Below are positions 23,035-31,787 of a stretch of 64,000 nt of DNA, piece after piece. Position 1 is the stretch's first letter, and each line of letters opens with the position of its first letter. The stretch comes from Candidatus Stahliibacteriota bacterium (lineage in GTDB: Bacteria > Hydrothermota > Tepidihabitantia > B3-TA06): contig SOJW01000040.1 in assembly GCA_004375895.1 (NCBI GenBank), positions 1 to 64,000 of the forward strand, given 5' to 3'. The position numbers were made by a program, and so were the translations under genes. Under the pieces are notes generated by a model. The model searched no databases. It was not told where the DNA came from and was given only the letters and a program-made list of their open reading frames with translations.

Positions 23035-24531
23035 TCAGCTTTTGTTCCTGTTGCGCCTGAGCAGCTTGAGAATGAAATTGCGTTCAGAGGGCAGCAGAAA
23101 TCCGAGAAGGAAAAGGATCCCCAGGTAAGCCGCACTCCCCAGACCAAGCTTTAAAAGAAACCCTACCAGCGGAGAGGAAACATGCCAGAAGTAAGAAGCA
23201 GCGGTTATCCCTGCAGATATTAAGGCGATGAGAACAATCCTTTTTGTCTCAAAGGGTATTTTCATTAGACGACGGCTGAAAAAGAACATTGACAAGGCCA
23301 TCGCCCCATAGGAGGCGGCGGAAGCGATGGCCGCTCCCAAAAGCCCTATACGTGGCAGCAAAATCACGTTGGCCCCTACCGCTACACCCGCTCCAATAAA
23401 CGTAACCAGCGTAAAGTAAATTGTCTTCCGTTGAAGATGGCAGGCGGTACCAAGAATAAAGTAGACCGCATAGAGACAAACCCCAAGAACCAGGAGAGGA
23501 ACAAGAGGAGCACCCTGCCAGTACTCGGGGCGCTTTGCAATGAGACGTAGTATCTCGGAGGCCGCTCCCCCAAGTATCACAAGAGCCCATCCCGCGAGGA
23601 AAAGAAAGTAAGTCAAGACACGTGAGATTATATCCGGAAGGTCAGGTTGCTCCTTGACGGAAAATGCGTAAGGCAACCACGCCAAGGAAAGGGGAACGAC
23701 TAAAATAAAAGATACAATGTTGTGAAAATTTAAGGCAAATGCGAAGATACCCACATCTGTATGAGTAAGATAGAGTGGGATGAAGAGAAGTCGATCCAAC
23801 ATCCCTCTTCCCCAGAAGAAAAGAGAGGTAGGGATCAGGGGCAAAGAGTAAGCCAGCATACTCTTTAAGCTTGCAAAAGAAAATTTAATCCCTCGAGAAT
23901 AGATATAGACAAAAGCTGAAGTAACGAGAAGAACAGGCACAACAAGCAAAACATCTACCTCATAAAGCCCCTGTAGCCCTCGTCCGAGAACCACGAGAAA
24001 AACGATGGTCAGAGCCACGCGCACAAGGCTGGTGGAGATAGTAAAAATACTGTACATCCCCGGTCGTTTTTCACTGCGCAGCAAGGCAAGAAAAATTAAA
24101 ACCGCAGGATTGCCCACCGTATAGATCCCGAACAGACGCAGGATCGACCTCAACTCCGCTGACTCAAGCCCCATTATTCTCTGAACGATGGAAGAATGAG
24201 ACAGAAGTGGTGCAAAAACAAGAAGCAAACCGCCAAACAGCAATGAAGCCACTAAGGTGTAGGTAAACGCCGTGGAGACAAGCCGTCGGCGCTCCTCTTC
24301 ACTCGTAGCCTTGTAGTAATCGGCGATCACAGCCTGGTTGAGTGCAAACAGAATAATTATCTGCAGAAATCTGTAAAAAGCTGTGGTGATGGAACGCACT
24401 CCGTAAAGATCTGCCGCAAGGTACGCTACATAAAGAGGAGCAAGCAAAACGCGAATGATCTGGTTGCTGGCGTTGCCTATCCCGTAGATCAGTGTATCTT
24501 TGGAGAGAAGTTTTAGATCACTAAGTTTCAT
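23035..24531 (-). CDS. Polysaccharide/lipid-linked oligosaccharide flippase (Wzx-like, MATE/MVF fold)
   Basis: 499 aa with about 12-14 hydrophobic segments, starting LKLLSKDTLIYGIGNASNQIIRVLLAPLY as usual for polysaccharide biosynthesis C-type flippases, and a charged Arg/Lys-rich C-terminus. It would move undecaprenyl-linked units across the inner membrane. The track start (24576) lies inside wecB; the ATG at 24531 overlaps the wecB TGA (ATGA) and aligns with the family N-terminus, so I choose it. Confidence 0.87.
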   Translation of the reverse strand: MKLSDLKLLSKDTLIYGIGNASNQIIRVLLAPLYVAYLAADLYGVRSITTAFYRFLQIIILFALNQAVIADYYKATSEEERRRLVSTAFTYTLVASLLFGGLLLVFAPLLSHSSIVQRIMGLESAELRSILRLFGIYTVGNPAVLIFLALLRSEKRPGMYSIFTISTSLVRVALTIVFLVVLGRGLQGLYEVDVLLVVPVLLVTSAFVYIYSRGIKFSFASLKSMLAYSLPLIPTSLFFWGRGMLDRLLFIPLYLTHTDVGIFAFALNFHNIVSFILVVPLSLAWLPYAFSVKEQPDLPDIISRVLTYFLFLAGWALVILGGAASEILRLIAKRPEYWQGAPLVPLLVLGVCLYAVYFILGTACHLQRKTIYFTLVTFIGAGVAVGANVILLPRIGLLGAAIASAASYGAMALSMFFFSRRLMKIPFETKRIVLIALISAGITAASYFWHVSSPLVGFLLKLGLGSAAYLGILFLLGFLLPSERNFILKLLRRNRNKS

Positions 24532-25637
24532 GCAGCTTGATTTTCTAAGAAGCCAAGCATCTCGCGGCACATGCATTCTGCCGCCCTGCCGCCGCCGAAA
24601 CTTTCGATATCCGGAGATTGTGTTGGGATCGTTTCTTCCCTAATTCCCTCAAGTATCCGTTCCGGATCGATCCCCACGAGGCGATTCCACCTATCCTTTA
24701 AGGTCTCGGGCCACTCGGTCTCCTCCCGAAGCGTAAGACAGGGACGGGAAAGGAAGTATGCTTCGCGCTGCACGCCGCCAGAATCCGTAAGGATCAAGGA
24801 AGCATGTTCCTCCAGCAAAAGCATATCGAGATACGGCAAAGGGGCGATGATATCGATATGGTCGAGTTCGCTACTGGAAAGCTTCTTCAGGGTCTTGGCC
24901 GTCCGGGGATGGCAGGGAAAAATGATACGGGGGTGATTGTCGTGAGCGAGACACTTAATGACCCTTCTCAGGCAGTGCTCCTCGTCGACGTTCGCGGGAC
25001 GATGCATCGTGAGGAGCCAGAAAGGTTCTTCTTCGATATCCAATTTCTTAAGGATGTTGGACTTTTCGCGAGCTATAGGGAGGAAGTGCTGGAGGGTATC
25101 CAGAAGAATGTCCCCGGTGTGAATCACCTCCTCGATCCGTCCTTCGCTTTTAAGATTGGCGACCGCGGTAGGGGTTGGACAGAACAAAATTTCCGAAACC
25201 GCATCGGTTACTATGCGATTTATTTCTTCCGGCATCCGGCGGTTGAAGCTGCGCAGCCCTGACTCCACATGAGCTACCGGAATGTGGAGCTTTACCGCGG
25301 CTAAGGCTCCGGCGAGCGTTGAGTTGGTGTCGCCGTAAACTATGACCAGATCAGGCTTCTCATCCATAAGCACCTTCTCAATCCCAATCATCGCATCGCC
25401 GGTCTGACGGGCGTGGGTTCCTGAACCTACCCCAAGATCGAAGTCAGGACGGTAGTTGAGTTCGTCGAAGAAGACCTGGGCCATGTCAGGACTGTAGTGC
25501 TGACCTGTGTGAAGCTGCAGGTGTTTTATCTCCTGCTTATCTTTGAAGGTCTTGGCAAGCATCGCCGCCTTGATGAACTGGGGACGAGCCCCGACTACCG
25601 AGAGGAGCTTTCTCTGCACTCCAGAACCATCAGGCAT
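24528..25637 (-). CDS. wecB: UDP-N-acetylglucosamine 2-epimerase (non-hydrolysing)
   Basis: Converts UDP-GlcNAc to UDP-ManNAc for surface polysaccharide synthesis. 369 aa with the full set of family motifs: GARPQFIKAAML, GDTNSTLAGALAA, HVESGLRSFNRRMPEEINR, TMHRPANVD and LTDSGGVQREA. It is coupled to the flippase by an ATGA overlap. The promoter lacks a leader. No wecC partner is in view. Confidence 0.93.
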   Translation of the reverse strand: MPDGSGVQRKLLSVVGARPQFIKAAMLAKTFKDKQEIKHLQLHTGQHYSPDMAQVFFDELNYRPDFDLGVGSGTHARQTGDAMIGIEKVLMDEKPDLVIVYGDTNSTLAGALAAVKLHIPVAHVESGLRSFNRRMPEEINRIVTDAVSEILFCPTPTAVANLKSEGRIEEVIHTGDILLDTLQHFLPIAREKSNILKKLDIEEEPFWLLTMHRPANVDEEHCLRRVIKCLAHDNHPRIIFPCHPRTAKTLKKLSSSELDHIDIIAPLPYLDMLLLEEHASLILTDSGGVQREAYFLSRPCLTLREETEWPETLKDRWNRLVGIDPERILEGIREETIPTQSPDIESFGGGRAAECMCREMLGFLENQAA

Positions 25638-25642
25638 ATTGA

Positions 25643-25670
25643 ATCATAAAGGGGATTGGTGATATGTCAA
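25643..25670 (-). promoter_or_regulatory. Leaderless-type promoter of wecB
   Basis: Minus-strand TTGACA, 16 bp, TATGAT, then 5 nt to ATG 25637. It is divergent from the lptF promoter. Confidence 0.8.
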
Positions 25671-25695
25671 TACGCACAACTGGGGTGCACCTTCG

Positions 25696-25724
25696 TTGAC
25701 AGAACACTGGAAGCGAGGTATTAT
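25696..25724 (+). promoter_or_regulatory. Leaderless-type promoter of lptF
   Basis: TTGACA, 17 bp, TATTAT, 5 nt, ATG 25730. Confidence 0.75.
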
Positions 25725-25729
25725 CCAGT

Positions 25730-26935
25730 ATGTGGAAATTCTCGCGCTACGTTCTGCGGCAGTACATCGTCCCTCTTGTGTTTGCCTGGGCGGTCCTTAC
25801 CGGCGTATTCCTTATGGACAGGCTGTTTTTGCTCGTTGATCTCATCATCCGTAAAGGGCTGGCTTTGCAACACGTGTTCGAGATACTGCTTTACACCCTG
25901 CCCTTTGTCATGGCTATGTCTGTCCCCCTTGCCGCCCTTGCAGGAGCGATGATGACCTTTGGCCGATTGGCGCAGGACAACGAGATCCTCGCCTTGCGCT
26001 CGGCGGGGGTACGGCTCTTTTCGGTCTTTGTGCCCATGCTTGGATTTACCGCCCTGCTTGCAGGACTCATGGTGTTCTTCAACCTCTATGTGCTGCCTGA
26101 AGCCAACCACCGCGTAAGGAACATGCTCGCAGACGTCTCAAGCAAGAAGCCAACGGCGCGTCTTGAGGAGGGGCTATTTAACGAAGACTTTCCAGGCTAC
26201 ACCATCTACATTGGTCGAAAGGACGAGCGCCGCTCCAAGATCTACGATGTGATGGTATATGTAAAGAAGAGCACGGTTCCCACGATGATCACAGCACCAC
26301 AGGGTAAACTTGAGGTCACCGCGGATGAACGCTACATGATAATGACTCTCTACGGGAGCGAGATCCATGAACAGGTGGGGGATAACTACCGGCGCATCCA
26401 GTCGGACACGCAGGTAATCAACCTTGAGATAAACACCGAACTTGTAAGGCGGGAACGCAGCAGGCGCTCGGAAAGGGAGATGACACTGCCGATGCTTACA
26501 GCGGATATAGACAAACATAGAAAGAGGATAGAAGGATACGAAGCAGAACTCGCAGAAGTAGGAAGCAACAAGATTAAACGTGAGGAGCTCGATCGTCGCA
26601 TAGCCAGCCTGGGGCGAAGGATCAACCGCCTGCGGGCTGAGATCCACAAATCCATTGCCTTTGCGATTGCGGGAATCATCTTCCTCTGCTTCGGTTCAGC
26701 CCTTGGAGGCAAGCTTCGCCGAGGCGGGATTGGACTTGCGATCGTGTTGAGTCTTATCTTCTTCGCATTCTACTACATCCTTCTCATAGGAGGGGAGAAT
26801 CTTGCCAAGTCAGGCAAGCTGACCGCATGGATCGCGATGTGGATGCCTAACCTCATCTTCCTTCCATTCACTGTTGAGATCTTTGGAGAGGTGTTTTTCG
26901 AGAGCTCCCTCTTTTTGTGGAGGCTGCGCAGATGA
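25730..26935 (+). CDS. lptF: LPS export permease, LptF-like (YjgP/YjgQ)
   Basis: Inner-membrane half of the LptB2FG transporter that extracts LPS. 401 aa: N-terminal hydrophobic segments (YVLRQYIVPLVFAWAVLTGVF, then LLYTLPFVMAMSVPLAALAGAMM), a large periplasmic beta-jellyroll region, then three C-terminal segments. An unusually long charged coiled stretch (RRERSRRSEREMTLPMLTAD to about residue 300) precedes the C-terminal membrane helices. It forms an operon with the second permease by ATGA overlap. It implies an outer membrane with LPS or a similar lipid. Confidence 0.88.
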   Translation: MWKFSRYVLRQYIVPLVFAWAVLTGVFLMDRLFLLVDLIIRKGLALQHVFEILLYTLPFVMAMSVPLAALAGAMMTFGRLAQDNEILALRSAGVRLFSVFVPMLGFTALLAGLMVFFNLYVLPEANHRVRNMLADVSSKKPTARLEEGLFNEDFPGYTIYIGRKDERRSKIYDVMVYVKKSTVPTMITAPQGKLEVTADERYMIMTLYGSEIHEQVGDNYRRIQSDTQVINLEINTELVRRERSRRSEREMTLPMLTADIDKHRKRIEGYEAELAEVGSNKIKREELDRRIASLGRRINRLRAEIHKSIAFAIAGIIFLCFGSALGGKLRRGGIGLAIVLSLIFFAFYYILLIGGENLAKSGKLTAWIAMWMPNLIFLPFTVEIFGEVFFESSLFLWRLRR

Positions 26936-28014
26936 ACCGCATCGATCGCTTCCTTGCGCGAGAGTTCATCCTCTTTGCCTTGCTGGGGTTGGTGACCGTC
27001 GTGGTTATCTACGATCTAATCAACCTTATTGAACGAATGGGTTACTTCCTGCGCCACAAGTCCGCTGCAGTGGAGATATTGCTTTACTACGTCTACGATC
27101 TTCCTGCAACGATTGAACTTCTTCTGCCAGTGGGTTTTGCATTGGGGGTGTTCATAGTGATTGGACGTCTTATCCGCTCAAACGAGCTTGTCCCACTTCT
27201 CGCCTGTGGGGTGAATCTCTACCGCTTGTTCGCGGTTTTCATTGCCGTATCTGCAGCTGTGGCCGCACTGGCCTTCCTCCAGAGCGAGTTAGTGGCGCCT
27301 CGCACCAAGACCCGTTTTGTGGAATACAAGACCGAGACCATTGAAAAGCGCAAAGCCAAACGCAAGCAGATAAAGAACCGGATCTTCTATATCTCGGAGA
27401 GTGGGCGTGTCTACTACATCCGCCAACTTCGTCTTCCCGACAGCCTCGCTCTGGACTGGGTAATATGGGAACTTGGCCCTAAACGCAAGATAGAACGCAG
27501 TATTCGTATAAGGAGCGCAAGATACTCCTCAAGCCAAGGCTGGAAGGGAGAGCAGGTTGAGATTCATGACTTCAGTGGGAGGCAAACAATCTTCACAAGT
27601 TACCCCAGCCGAATTATGTCTGAGGTTACGGAAACACCTGCAGAGCTTGGGGTTCGCACCAAGGGAACCGATGAGATGGGGGTTGGTGAACTTAGAGACT
27701 ACATACAACGCATGAGAGCTGCGGGATCAAACGTGGCGGTGGAGCTTGTCGAGTACCACTTCCGCTTCTCCTCCCCTTTGATTATTGTGATCGTAACGGT
27801 GATCTCACTTGCTGCGGCTACCATGCTCAGAAGGGGGAATATAACCCTGGGGCTCGGCCTGGGGCTTCTTGTGAGTTTCCTTTACTGGGGTGCGCTCCAG
27901 GCGTCACGGGCCTTCGGTTACGCCGGCGCTTTGCCGCCGTGGCTTGCCGCCTGGCTACCGAATATCTTGTTTTCTGGTCTTTCAGGTGTATTATTGGCAA
28001 AAGTCAAACGCTAA
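26932..28014 (+). CDS. lptG: LPS export permease, LptG-like
   Basis: 360 aa. Same YjgP/YjgQ layout as the upstream gene: RIDRFLAREFILFALLGLVTVVVIYDL, a periplasmic domain (RNRIFYISESGRVYYI...) and C-terminal helices (SPLIIVIVTVISLAAATML). The track starts at GTG 26917; GGAGG is 8 nt from ATG 26932, which also overlaps the lptF stop (ATGA). The ATPase LptB and the rest of the Lpt bridge are not nearby. Confidence 0.87.
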   Translation: MNRIDRFLAREFILFALLGLVTVVVIYDLINLIERMGYFLRHKSAAVEILLYYVYDLPATIELLLPVGFALGVFIVIGRLIRSNELVPLLACGVNLYRLFAVFIAVSAAVAALAFLQSELVAPRTKTRFVEYKTETIEKRKAKRKQIKNRIFYISESGRVYYIRQLRLPDSLALDWVIWELGPKRKIERSIRIRSARYSSSQGWKGEQVEIHDFSGRQTIFTSYPSRIMSEVTETPAELGVRTKGTDEMGVGELRDYIQRMRAAGSNVAVELVEYHFRFSSPLIIVIVTVISLAAATMLRRGNITLGLGLGLLVSFLYWGALQASRAFGYAGALPPWLAAWLPNILFSGLSGVLLAKVKR

Positions 28015-28027
28015 GCTGGAGGTTTGT

Positions 28028-29089
28028 ATGAAGAGGTTAGGACTTTGCCTCACATTTATCTTGGCTCTTGCAGGCTGCGGTAAGAAACCGGTGCATATAA
28101 TCTACGAAGGCGATCCTATTGCTACCGATACCTTCGGAGGCCGTATATTTACAATAGCCTCGGATCCTTCAAGCGCGGGCCTGGCCATAGGATTCTCCGA
28201 CAGCCTTGTTATGATATGGGATCCGGTTGAACGCAAATCCATAAAGAAAATTCGCCGACACCGCCACATCATCAACGACGTGGCCTTCTCACCCGACGGC
28301 AATCTCCTGGCGGTGGCAGGCGCTGATGAGGTATTAACCGTCAACGACTTGCGTACGGACCAACTCCTCGATTCGATAGTGCTCTTCAATGGTGCGGTGA
28401 CCAGCGTGGACTTCTCATCCGACGGCCGCTTCCTGGCCGCCGGCTTCACCGGCAGTGATGTGGAGGTCTGGGACGTGGCTAAACGCGAACGTTTCGGCGA
28501 GTTCGATGGACACACCGGGGTAGTCACCGATCTGAGGTTCAGACCCGGAACATCCGAGCTCTACACCGCAGGACGCGACAGCCTATTCTATATTGCAGAT
28601 GTGGAGGACACCATCTCCTTCAAATCCAAACAGAACTACGGCTACCTCATAGTGATCGCCTTCTCTCCGGACGGGGAGTACTTCGGCACCGGAGGCACCG
28701 ATAAACTCATAAAGGTATGGAGATGGCTGGGGGAAGAACTCAGCTCCATAGGTTGGTACCAGAGCGATCTCGGAAATGTGCTTGACCTTATCTTCTTGCC
28801 CGACGGCTCAAGGATGGTGGCTGTGGACCAGGAAGGACAGGTTGTCTTCCTAAAGCGCACCGAGCCGGTTGATACAACTAAGGAGAAGGGGCTTGCAAGC
28901 GGAGGGGCATTCAGACTTGGCATCGTTGAAGTCGGACGCTTCAAGGCGCATGATGGAGCCATCCGTGCCTGTGCAATCTCGGCTGACGGCAGCAAGCTTT
29001 ACACAGGCGGCGATGACCGCACGCTCAAGGTGTGGGATACAGAGGCCATCCTTGCCCAACTGAAAGCCAAGGCACCTGAGGAGAAGTAA
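28028..29089 (+). CDS. WD40-repeat lipoprotein
   Basis: A 353-residue beta-propeller. The lipobox LALAGC puts the lipidated cysteine at residue 17. About seven WD/Trp-Asp-like repeats are visible (VMIWDPVERKSIKKI, VEVWDVAKRERFGEF, IKVWRWLGEELSSI, LKVWDTEAILAQL). The track starts at 27890 inside lptG; GGAGG is correctly placed before ATG 28028. It follows lptG closely and may be cotranscribed. It could be a periplasmic or outer-membrane scaffold; no partner is evident. Confidence 0.85.
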   Translation: MKRLGLCLTFILALAGCGKKPVHIIYEGDPIATDTFGGRIFTIASDPSSAGLAIGFSDSLVMIWDPVERKSIKKIRRHRHIINDVAFSPDGNLLAVAGADEVLTVNDLRTDQLLDSIVLFNGAVTSVDFSSDGRFLAAGFTGSDVEVWDVAKRERFGEFDGHTGVVTDLRFRPGTSELYTAGRDSLFYIADVEDTISFKSKQNYGYLIVIAFSPDGEYFGTGGTDKLIKVWRWLGEELSSIGWYQSDLGNVLDLIFLPDGSRMVAVDQEGQVVFLKRTEPVDTTKEKGLASGGAFRLGIVEVGRFKAHDGAIRACAISADGSKLYTGGDDRTLKVWDTEAILAQLKAKAPEEK

Positions 29090-29227
29090 GCTCTTAAACT
29101 CACGAACCTAAAGGCTGCGGGGAGCATCCCAGATGGTTAGTGGTTGGCCGCTATCCAAGCAAAGAAAGAAAATACCCTAACCACATTGAACTCCCCTCAA
29201 AAGGACCCTGGATACGCCTGGCTTGAT

Positions 29228-29785
29228 CTAGTCTTTCTTCCCCTCGATCCGACGAGCCAGGGAGCCAAGCTCATCTATCTTCGGTTGAATATTCTCTATC
29301 TCTTCACGAGGGATACCCTTTTCTTCGAAATCCTTCACCGCACGCTTCAGGCTCCAGAGCTTCATCAGAAAAACATTAAGCGCCCGTTTGCGTCTGCCTT
29401 CGGCCTTCTCTGCCTCCTCGTCTTCTTCCTCACCACGGGCCGCCTCGATCTCCTCAAGCTCGGCGGAGACCGCATCCCCTAAGGCCTCGATATGACGCAG
29501 TAAGCGCTTGGCATCCCCACGGGAAAGATCGTGTTCCAGAAGCACCACAGCCCCGGTAAGGCTCATGGTGCGAACGCCGCCCTCGCGCTTTAATAGGGTG
29601 TCAGGAACGACCACTGTATCCACCACAACCACCGTGTCGACTATCGTATCCACCGCGTGCTGCTCGCTGGTATCCTCTGAGGTCTCATCCTGGATTATGA
29701 CCACTATCTTCTCTTCCCTCGCTTTCCGGCAAAAAATCGCTACCAGAAGCAAAGATAAGGGAAGAAGCAAAACTAACTTCCTCAT
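29228..29785 (-). CDS. Uncharacterised exported helical protein
   Basis: 185 aa. It has a hydrophobic N-terminus (MRKLVLLLPLSLLLVAIFC; the sequence before the Cys is not a good lipobox), a Thr/Val/Asp repeat region (VDTIVDTVVVVDTVVVPDT), then a charged coiled coil with an acidic run (ARGEEEDEEAEKAEGRRKR). The family is not recognised. Its ATG overlaps the stop of the HAMP-cyclase gene (ATGA), so the two probably act in one envelope-associated signalling unit. Confidence 0.65.
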   Translation of the reverse strand: MRKLVLLLPLSLLLVAIFCRKAREEKIVVIIQDETSEDTSEQHAVDTIVDTVVVVDTVVVPDTLLKREGGVRTMSLTGAVVLLEHDLSRGDAKRLLRHIEALGDAVSAELEEIEAARGEEEDEEAEKAEGRRKRALNVFLMKLWSLKRAVKDFEEKGIPREEIENIQPKIDELGSLARRIEGKKD

Positions 29786-31104
29786 GTCTTAACCTCCTTG
29801 GGTTGAAGTAGTTCAAATACCTCTATCTCGGCATCTCCGTAATCTTCTATTCTTATGCGCCGTGGAAGGAACGTCAAACGCTCGCCCACAAGCTCACGAG
29901 TACGAGCGGATACAAGTATCTCGCCCTGCATAGCCGACTCCTGCAACCGCTCGGCGAAGTTGACGCTCTCCCCTATGATTGTATACTCCATCCTGCGGGA
30001 AGAGCCGATGTTGCCTGCAATGGCCGTACCGGTATGTATCCCCATCCCCATCTGGATCTGGACCTTGCCTTCGTTCTCACGCTGGAAATTCAGACTGGCG
30101 ATTACACGTTTTATCTCAAGGGCTGCCTGACATGCCCGCAAAGCGTAGTCACTCTGAGACAGAGGTGCATTCCAAAAAGCGAGGAAGCCATCGCCTATAA
30201 ACTTATCCAGCACCCCTTCATTCTCGATTATCACGTCAATTATTGGGGCGAAGTAGTGGTTGAGCAAAGCTATGATCTCCTCGGGGGACATATGCTGGGA
30301 AAACTTAGTGAAGCCGCGGATGTCGGCAAAGAGAATCGAGACCTCTCGCCGATCACCCTTAAGATTAACGAATTCCTTTTCGGAGAGTATCTTCTCCGCA
30401 ACCTGACGGGTCACGTATCGTTTGAAGATACCCTTAACGAACTCCCCCTCTTCCAGCCCGCGCATCATCCAGTTGAACGCCTCACTCAAGACACCAACCT
30501 CGTCTCTTGAGGTGATGCTGACCCGGGTAGAGAGATTCCCTCGTCCCACCTCCTGCATCGCAGAGGCAAGTGACCGCAGGGGCTTTGTGCTTTGCCTGAC
30601 GAAGAGAAGGACAAGCGCTATCCCGACCACAAACGCGGCTGCCCCTACAACAACAATCCGCCAGACAAAACCCCATATCCCACGCTCAAGGTTGGCCAAC
30701 GAATAAACAAGGTCTATGGTATATGCCACCTTGTTTGTCTGCGGGTCTTGTATCTCAGTATGGTAACGTCTAGTACGCCCTCCCTCCGGCGTCTCGCGCT
30801 TCTCGCTTAAAACCGTACCGTCTGATGCTATAGCGATCTCCGTAAGCTCAAGATCGTACCCTGCTGCGCTAAACCGTCTGGTTAAGAGATCGGAGATATA
30901 AGCTTCAAGCTCCTCGGAAGCCATATACTTATGTGCAAGATCTATGGAGTTGATTACGTCAAGCACCCTGTATTGGGCATCGCGTTCCTTAGCCTGGATA
31001 AAGAAGTGGGCCGACATCACCAGTACCCCGGCCAGCAGTAGGGCGTAAAGCGCGCTAAAGATTATAACCAGCTTACATGCAAGCCCCATGCCCTGCCTTT
31101 TCAT
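29782..31104 (-). CDS. Membrane-bound HAMP-adenylate/guanylate cyclase
   Basis: 440 aa. A transmembrane segment at residues about 12-33, an extracytoplasmic sensor region, a second transmembrane segment near 150-170, a HAMP linker (STKPLRSLASAMQEVGRGNLS), then a class III cyclase domain: VSILFADIRGFTKFS and FIGDGFLAFW supply the metal aspartates, and GMGIHTGTAIAGNIGS and IGESVNFAERLQ complete the site. It probably makes cAMP from ATP in response to a periplasmic signal; no downstream CRP is in view. The promoter lacks a leader. Confidence 0.9.
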   Translation of the reverse strand: MKRQGMGLACKLVIIFSALYALLLAGVLVMSAHFFIQAKERDAQYRVLDVINSIDLAHKYMASEELEAYISDLLTRRFSAAGYDLELTEIAIASDGTVLSEKRETPEGGRTRRYHTEIQDPQTNKVAYTIDLVYSLANLERGIWGFVWRIVVVGAAAFVVGIALVLLFVRQSTKPLRSLASAMQEVGRGNLSTRVSITSRDEVGVLSEAFNWMMRGLEEGEFVKGIFKRYVTRQVAEKILSEKEFVNLKGDRREVSILFADIRGFTKFSQHMSPEEIIALLNHYFAPIIDVIIENEGVLDKFIGDGFLAFWNAPLSQSDYALRACQAALEIKRVIASLNFQRENEGKVQIQMGMGIHTGTAIAGNIGSSRRMEYTIIGESVNFAERLQESAMQGEILVSARTRELVGERLTFLPRRIRIEDYGDAEIEVFELLQPKEVKT

Positions 31105-31110
31105 TATTAT

Positions 31111-31138
31111 AGCATACTCCCCATTAAGAACTTGTCAA
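31111..31138 (-). promoter_or_regulatory. Leaderless-type promoter of HAMP-cyclase
   Basis: Minus-strand TTGACA, 16 bp, TATGCT, 6 nt, ATG 31104. A second TATAAT lies between this -10 and the ATG but is too far from the -35. Confidence 0.7.
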
Positions 31139-31166
31139 GACTACAAGCCAAGATGCAGTAAAACGA

Positions 31167-31194
31167 TTGACAAATCCTCCAGGTGGGATATGAT
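31167..31194 (+). promoter_or_regulatory. Promoter of gene 31219
   Basis: TTGACA, 16 bp, TATGAT. The ATG is 25 nt downstream and has an SD (GGAGG). The tracked start codon at 31183 falls inside this promoter. Confidence 0.75.
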
Positions 31195-31218
31195 TTAGGC
31201 ATAAAAGACGGAGGCAAG

Positions 31219-31689
31219 ATGAAGCATGTGCTTTTAGTGGTCTTGGTGTGTTCAACTGTCTTCTCAGGAGCAGCATTAGCCGCCTATTCAGACCACGGGA
31301 ATATAGGGGCAGGTGTTGTTTTGGGAAAACCTACAGGACTCTCAGGCAAGTTCTGGCTCTCGAGGAAGGATGCTATTGACGCTGCACTCGGTTGGAACTT
31401 CGAGGAGGATCTGTTCGCCCTGCAGGCGGGATACCTGTACAACCATCCTATAGATGTGTCGTCAGGATTCCTCGCTGTCTACATAGGAGCAGGCGGATTA
31501 TTTGAAGCCGTATCTCCATCAGACGAACGACCAATTGACAAGATTTACCTCTCTGGAAGAATCCCGCTGGGTCTTGAGTATATCTACGAACTGATAAGCT
31601 TCTTTGTCGAGGTCGATCCGCTTCTGCTCCTATATCCTGGCCTGGGCTTCGAGTTCGGTGGTGGGGTGGGCTTCAGGTTCTATTTCTAA
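31219..31689 (+). CDS. Small exported, probably beta-barrel protein
   Basis: 156 aa with a Sec signal (MKHVLLVVLVCSTVFSGAALA). The mature part alternates hydrophobic and polar residues with many Gly and aromatic residues (AGVVLGKPTGLSGKFWLSRK, GFEFGGGVGFRFYF), ending in a terminal Phe, as outer-membrane barrel proteins do. No exact family. The track begins at 31183; GACGGAGGCAAG precedes ATG 31219. Followed by a clear terminator. Confidence 0.7.
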   Translation: MKHVLLVVLVCSTVFSGAALAAYSDHGNIGAGVVLGKPTGLSGKFWLSRKDAIDAALGWNFEEDLFALQAGYLYNHPIDVSSGFLAVYIGAGGLFEAVSPSDERPIDKIYLSGRIPLGLEYIYELISFFVEVDPLLLLYPGLGFEFGGGVGFRFYF

Positions 31690-31705
31690 TTTAAGAAAGT
31701 AAATA

Positions 31706-31733
31706 AAGGAGCGACCTAAAGGTCGCTCCTTAC
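31706..31733. terminator. Bidirectional terminator between converging genes
   Basis: AAGGAGCGACC, loop TAAA, GGTCGCTCCTT. It serves the plus-strand barrel-like gene and possibly the minus-strand Ig-like lipoprotein gene. Confidence 0.8.
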
Positions 31734-31787
31734 TTATCTTAAATCCGCGACACCGATTGCGTGGTCCAGCTTTGACTAACAGTGAAG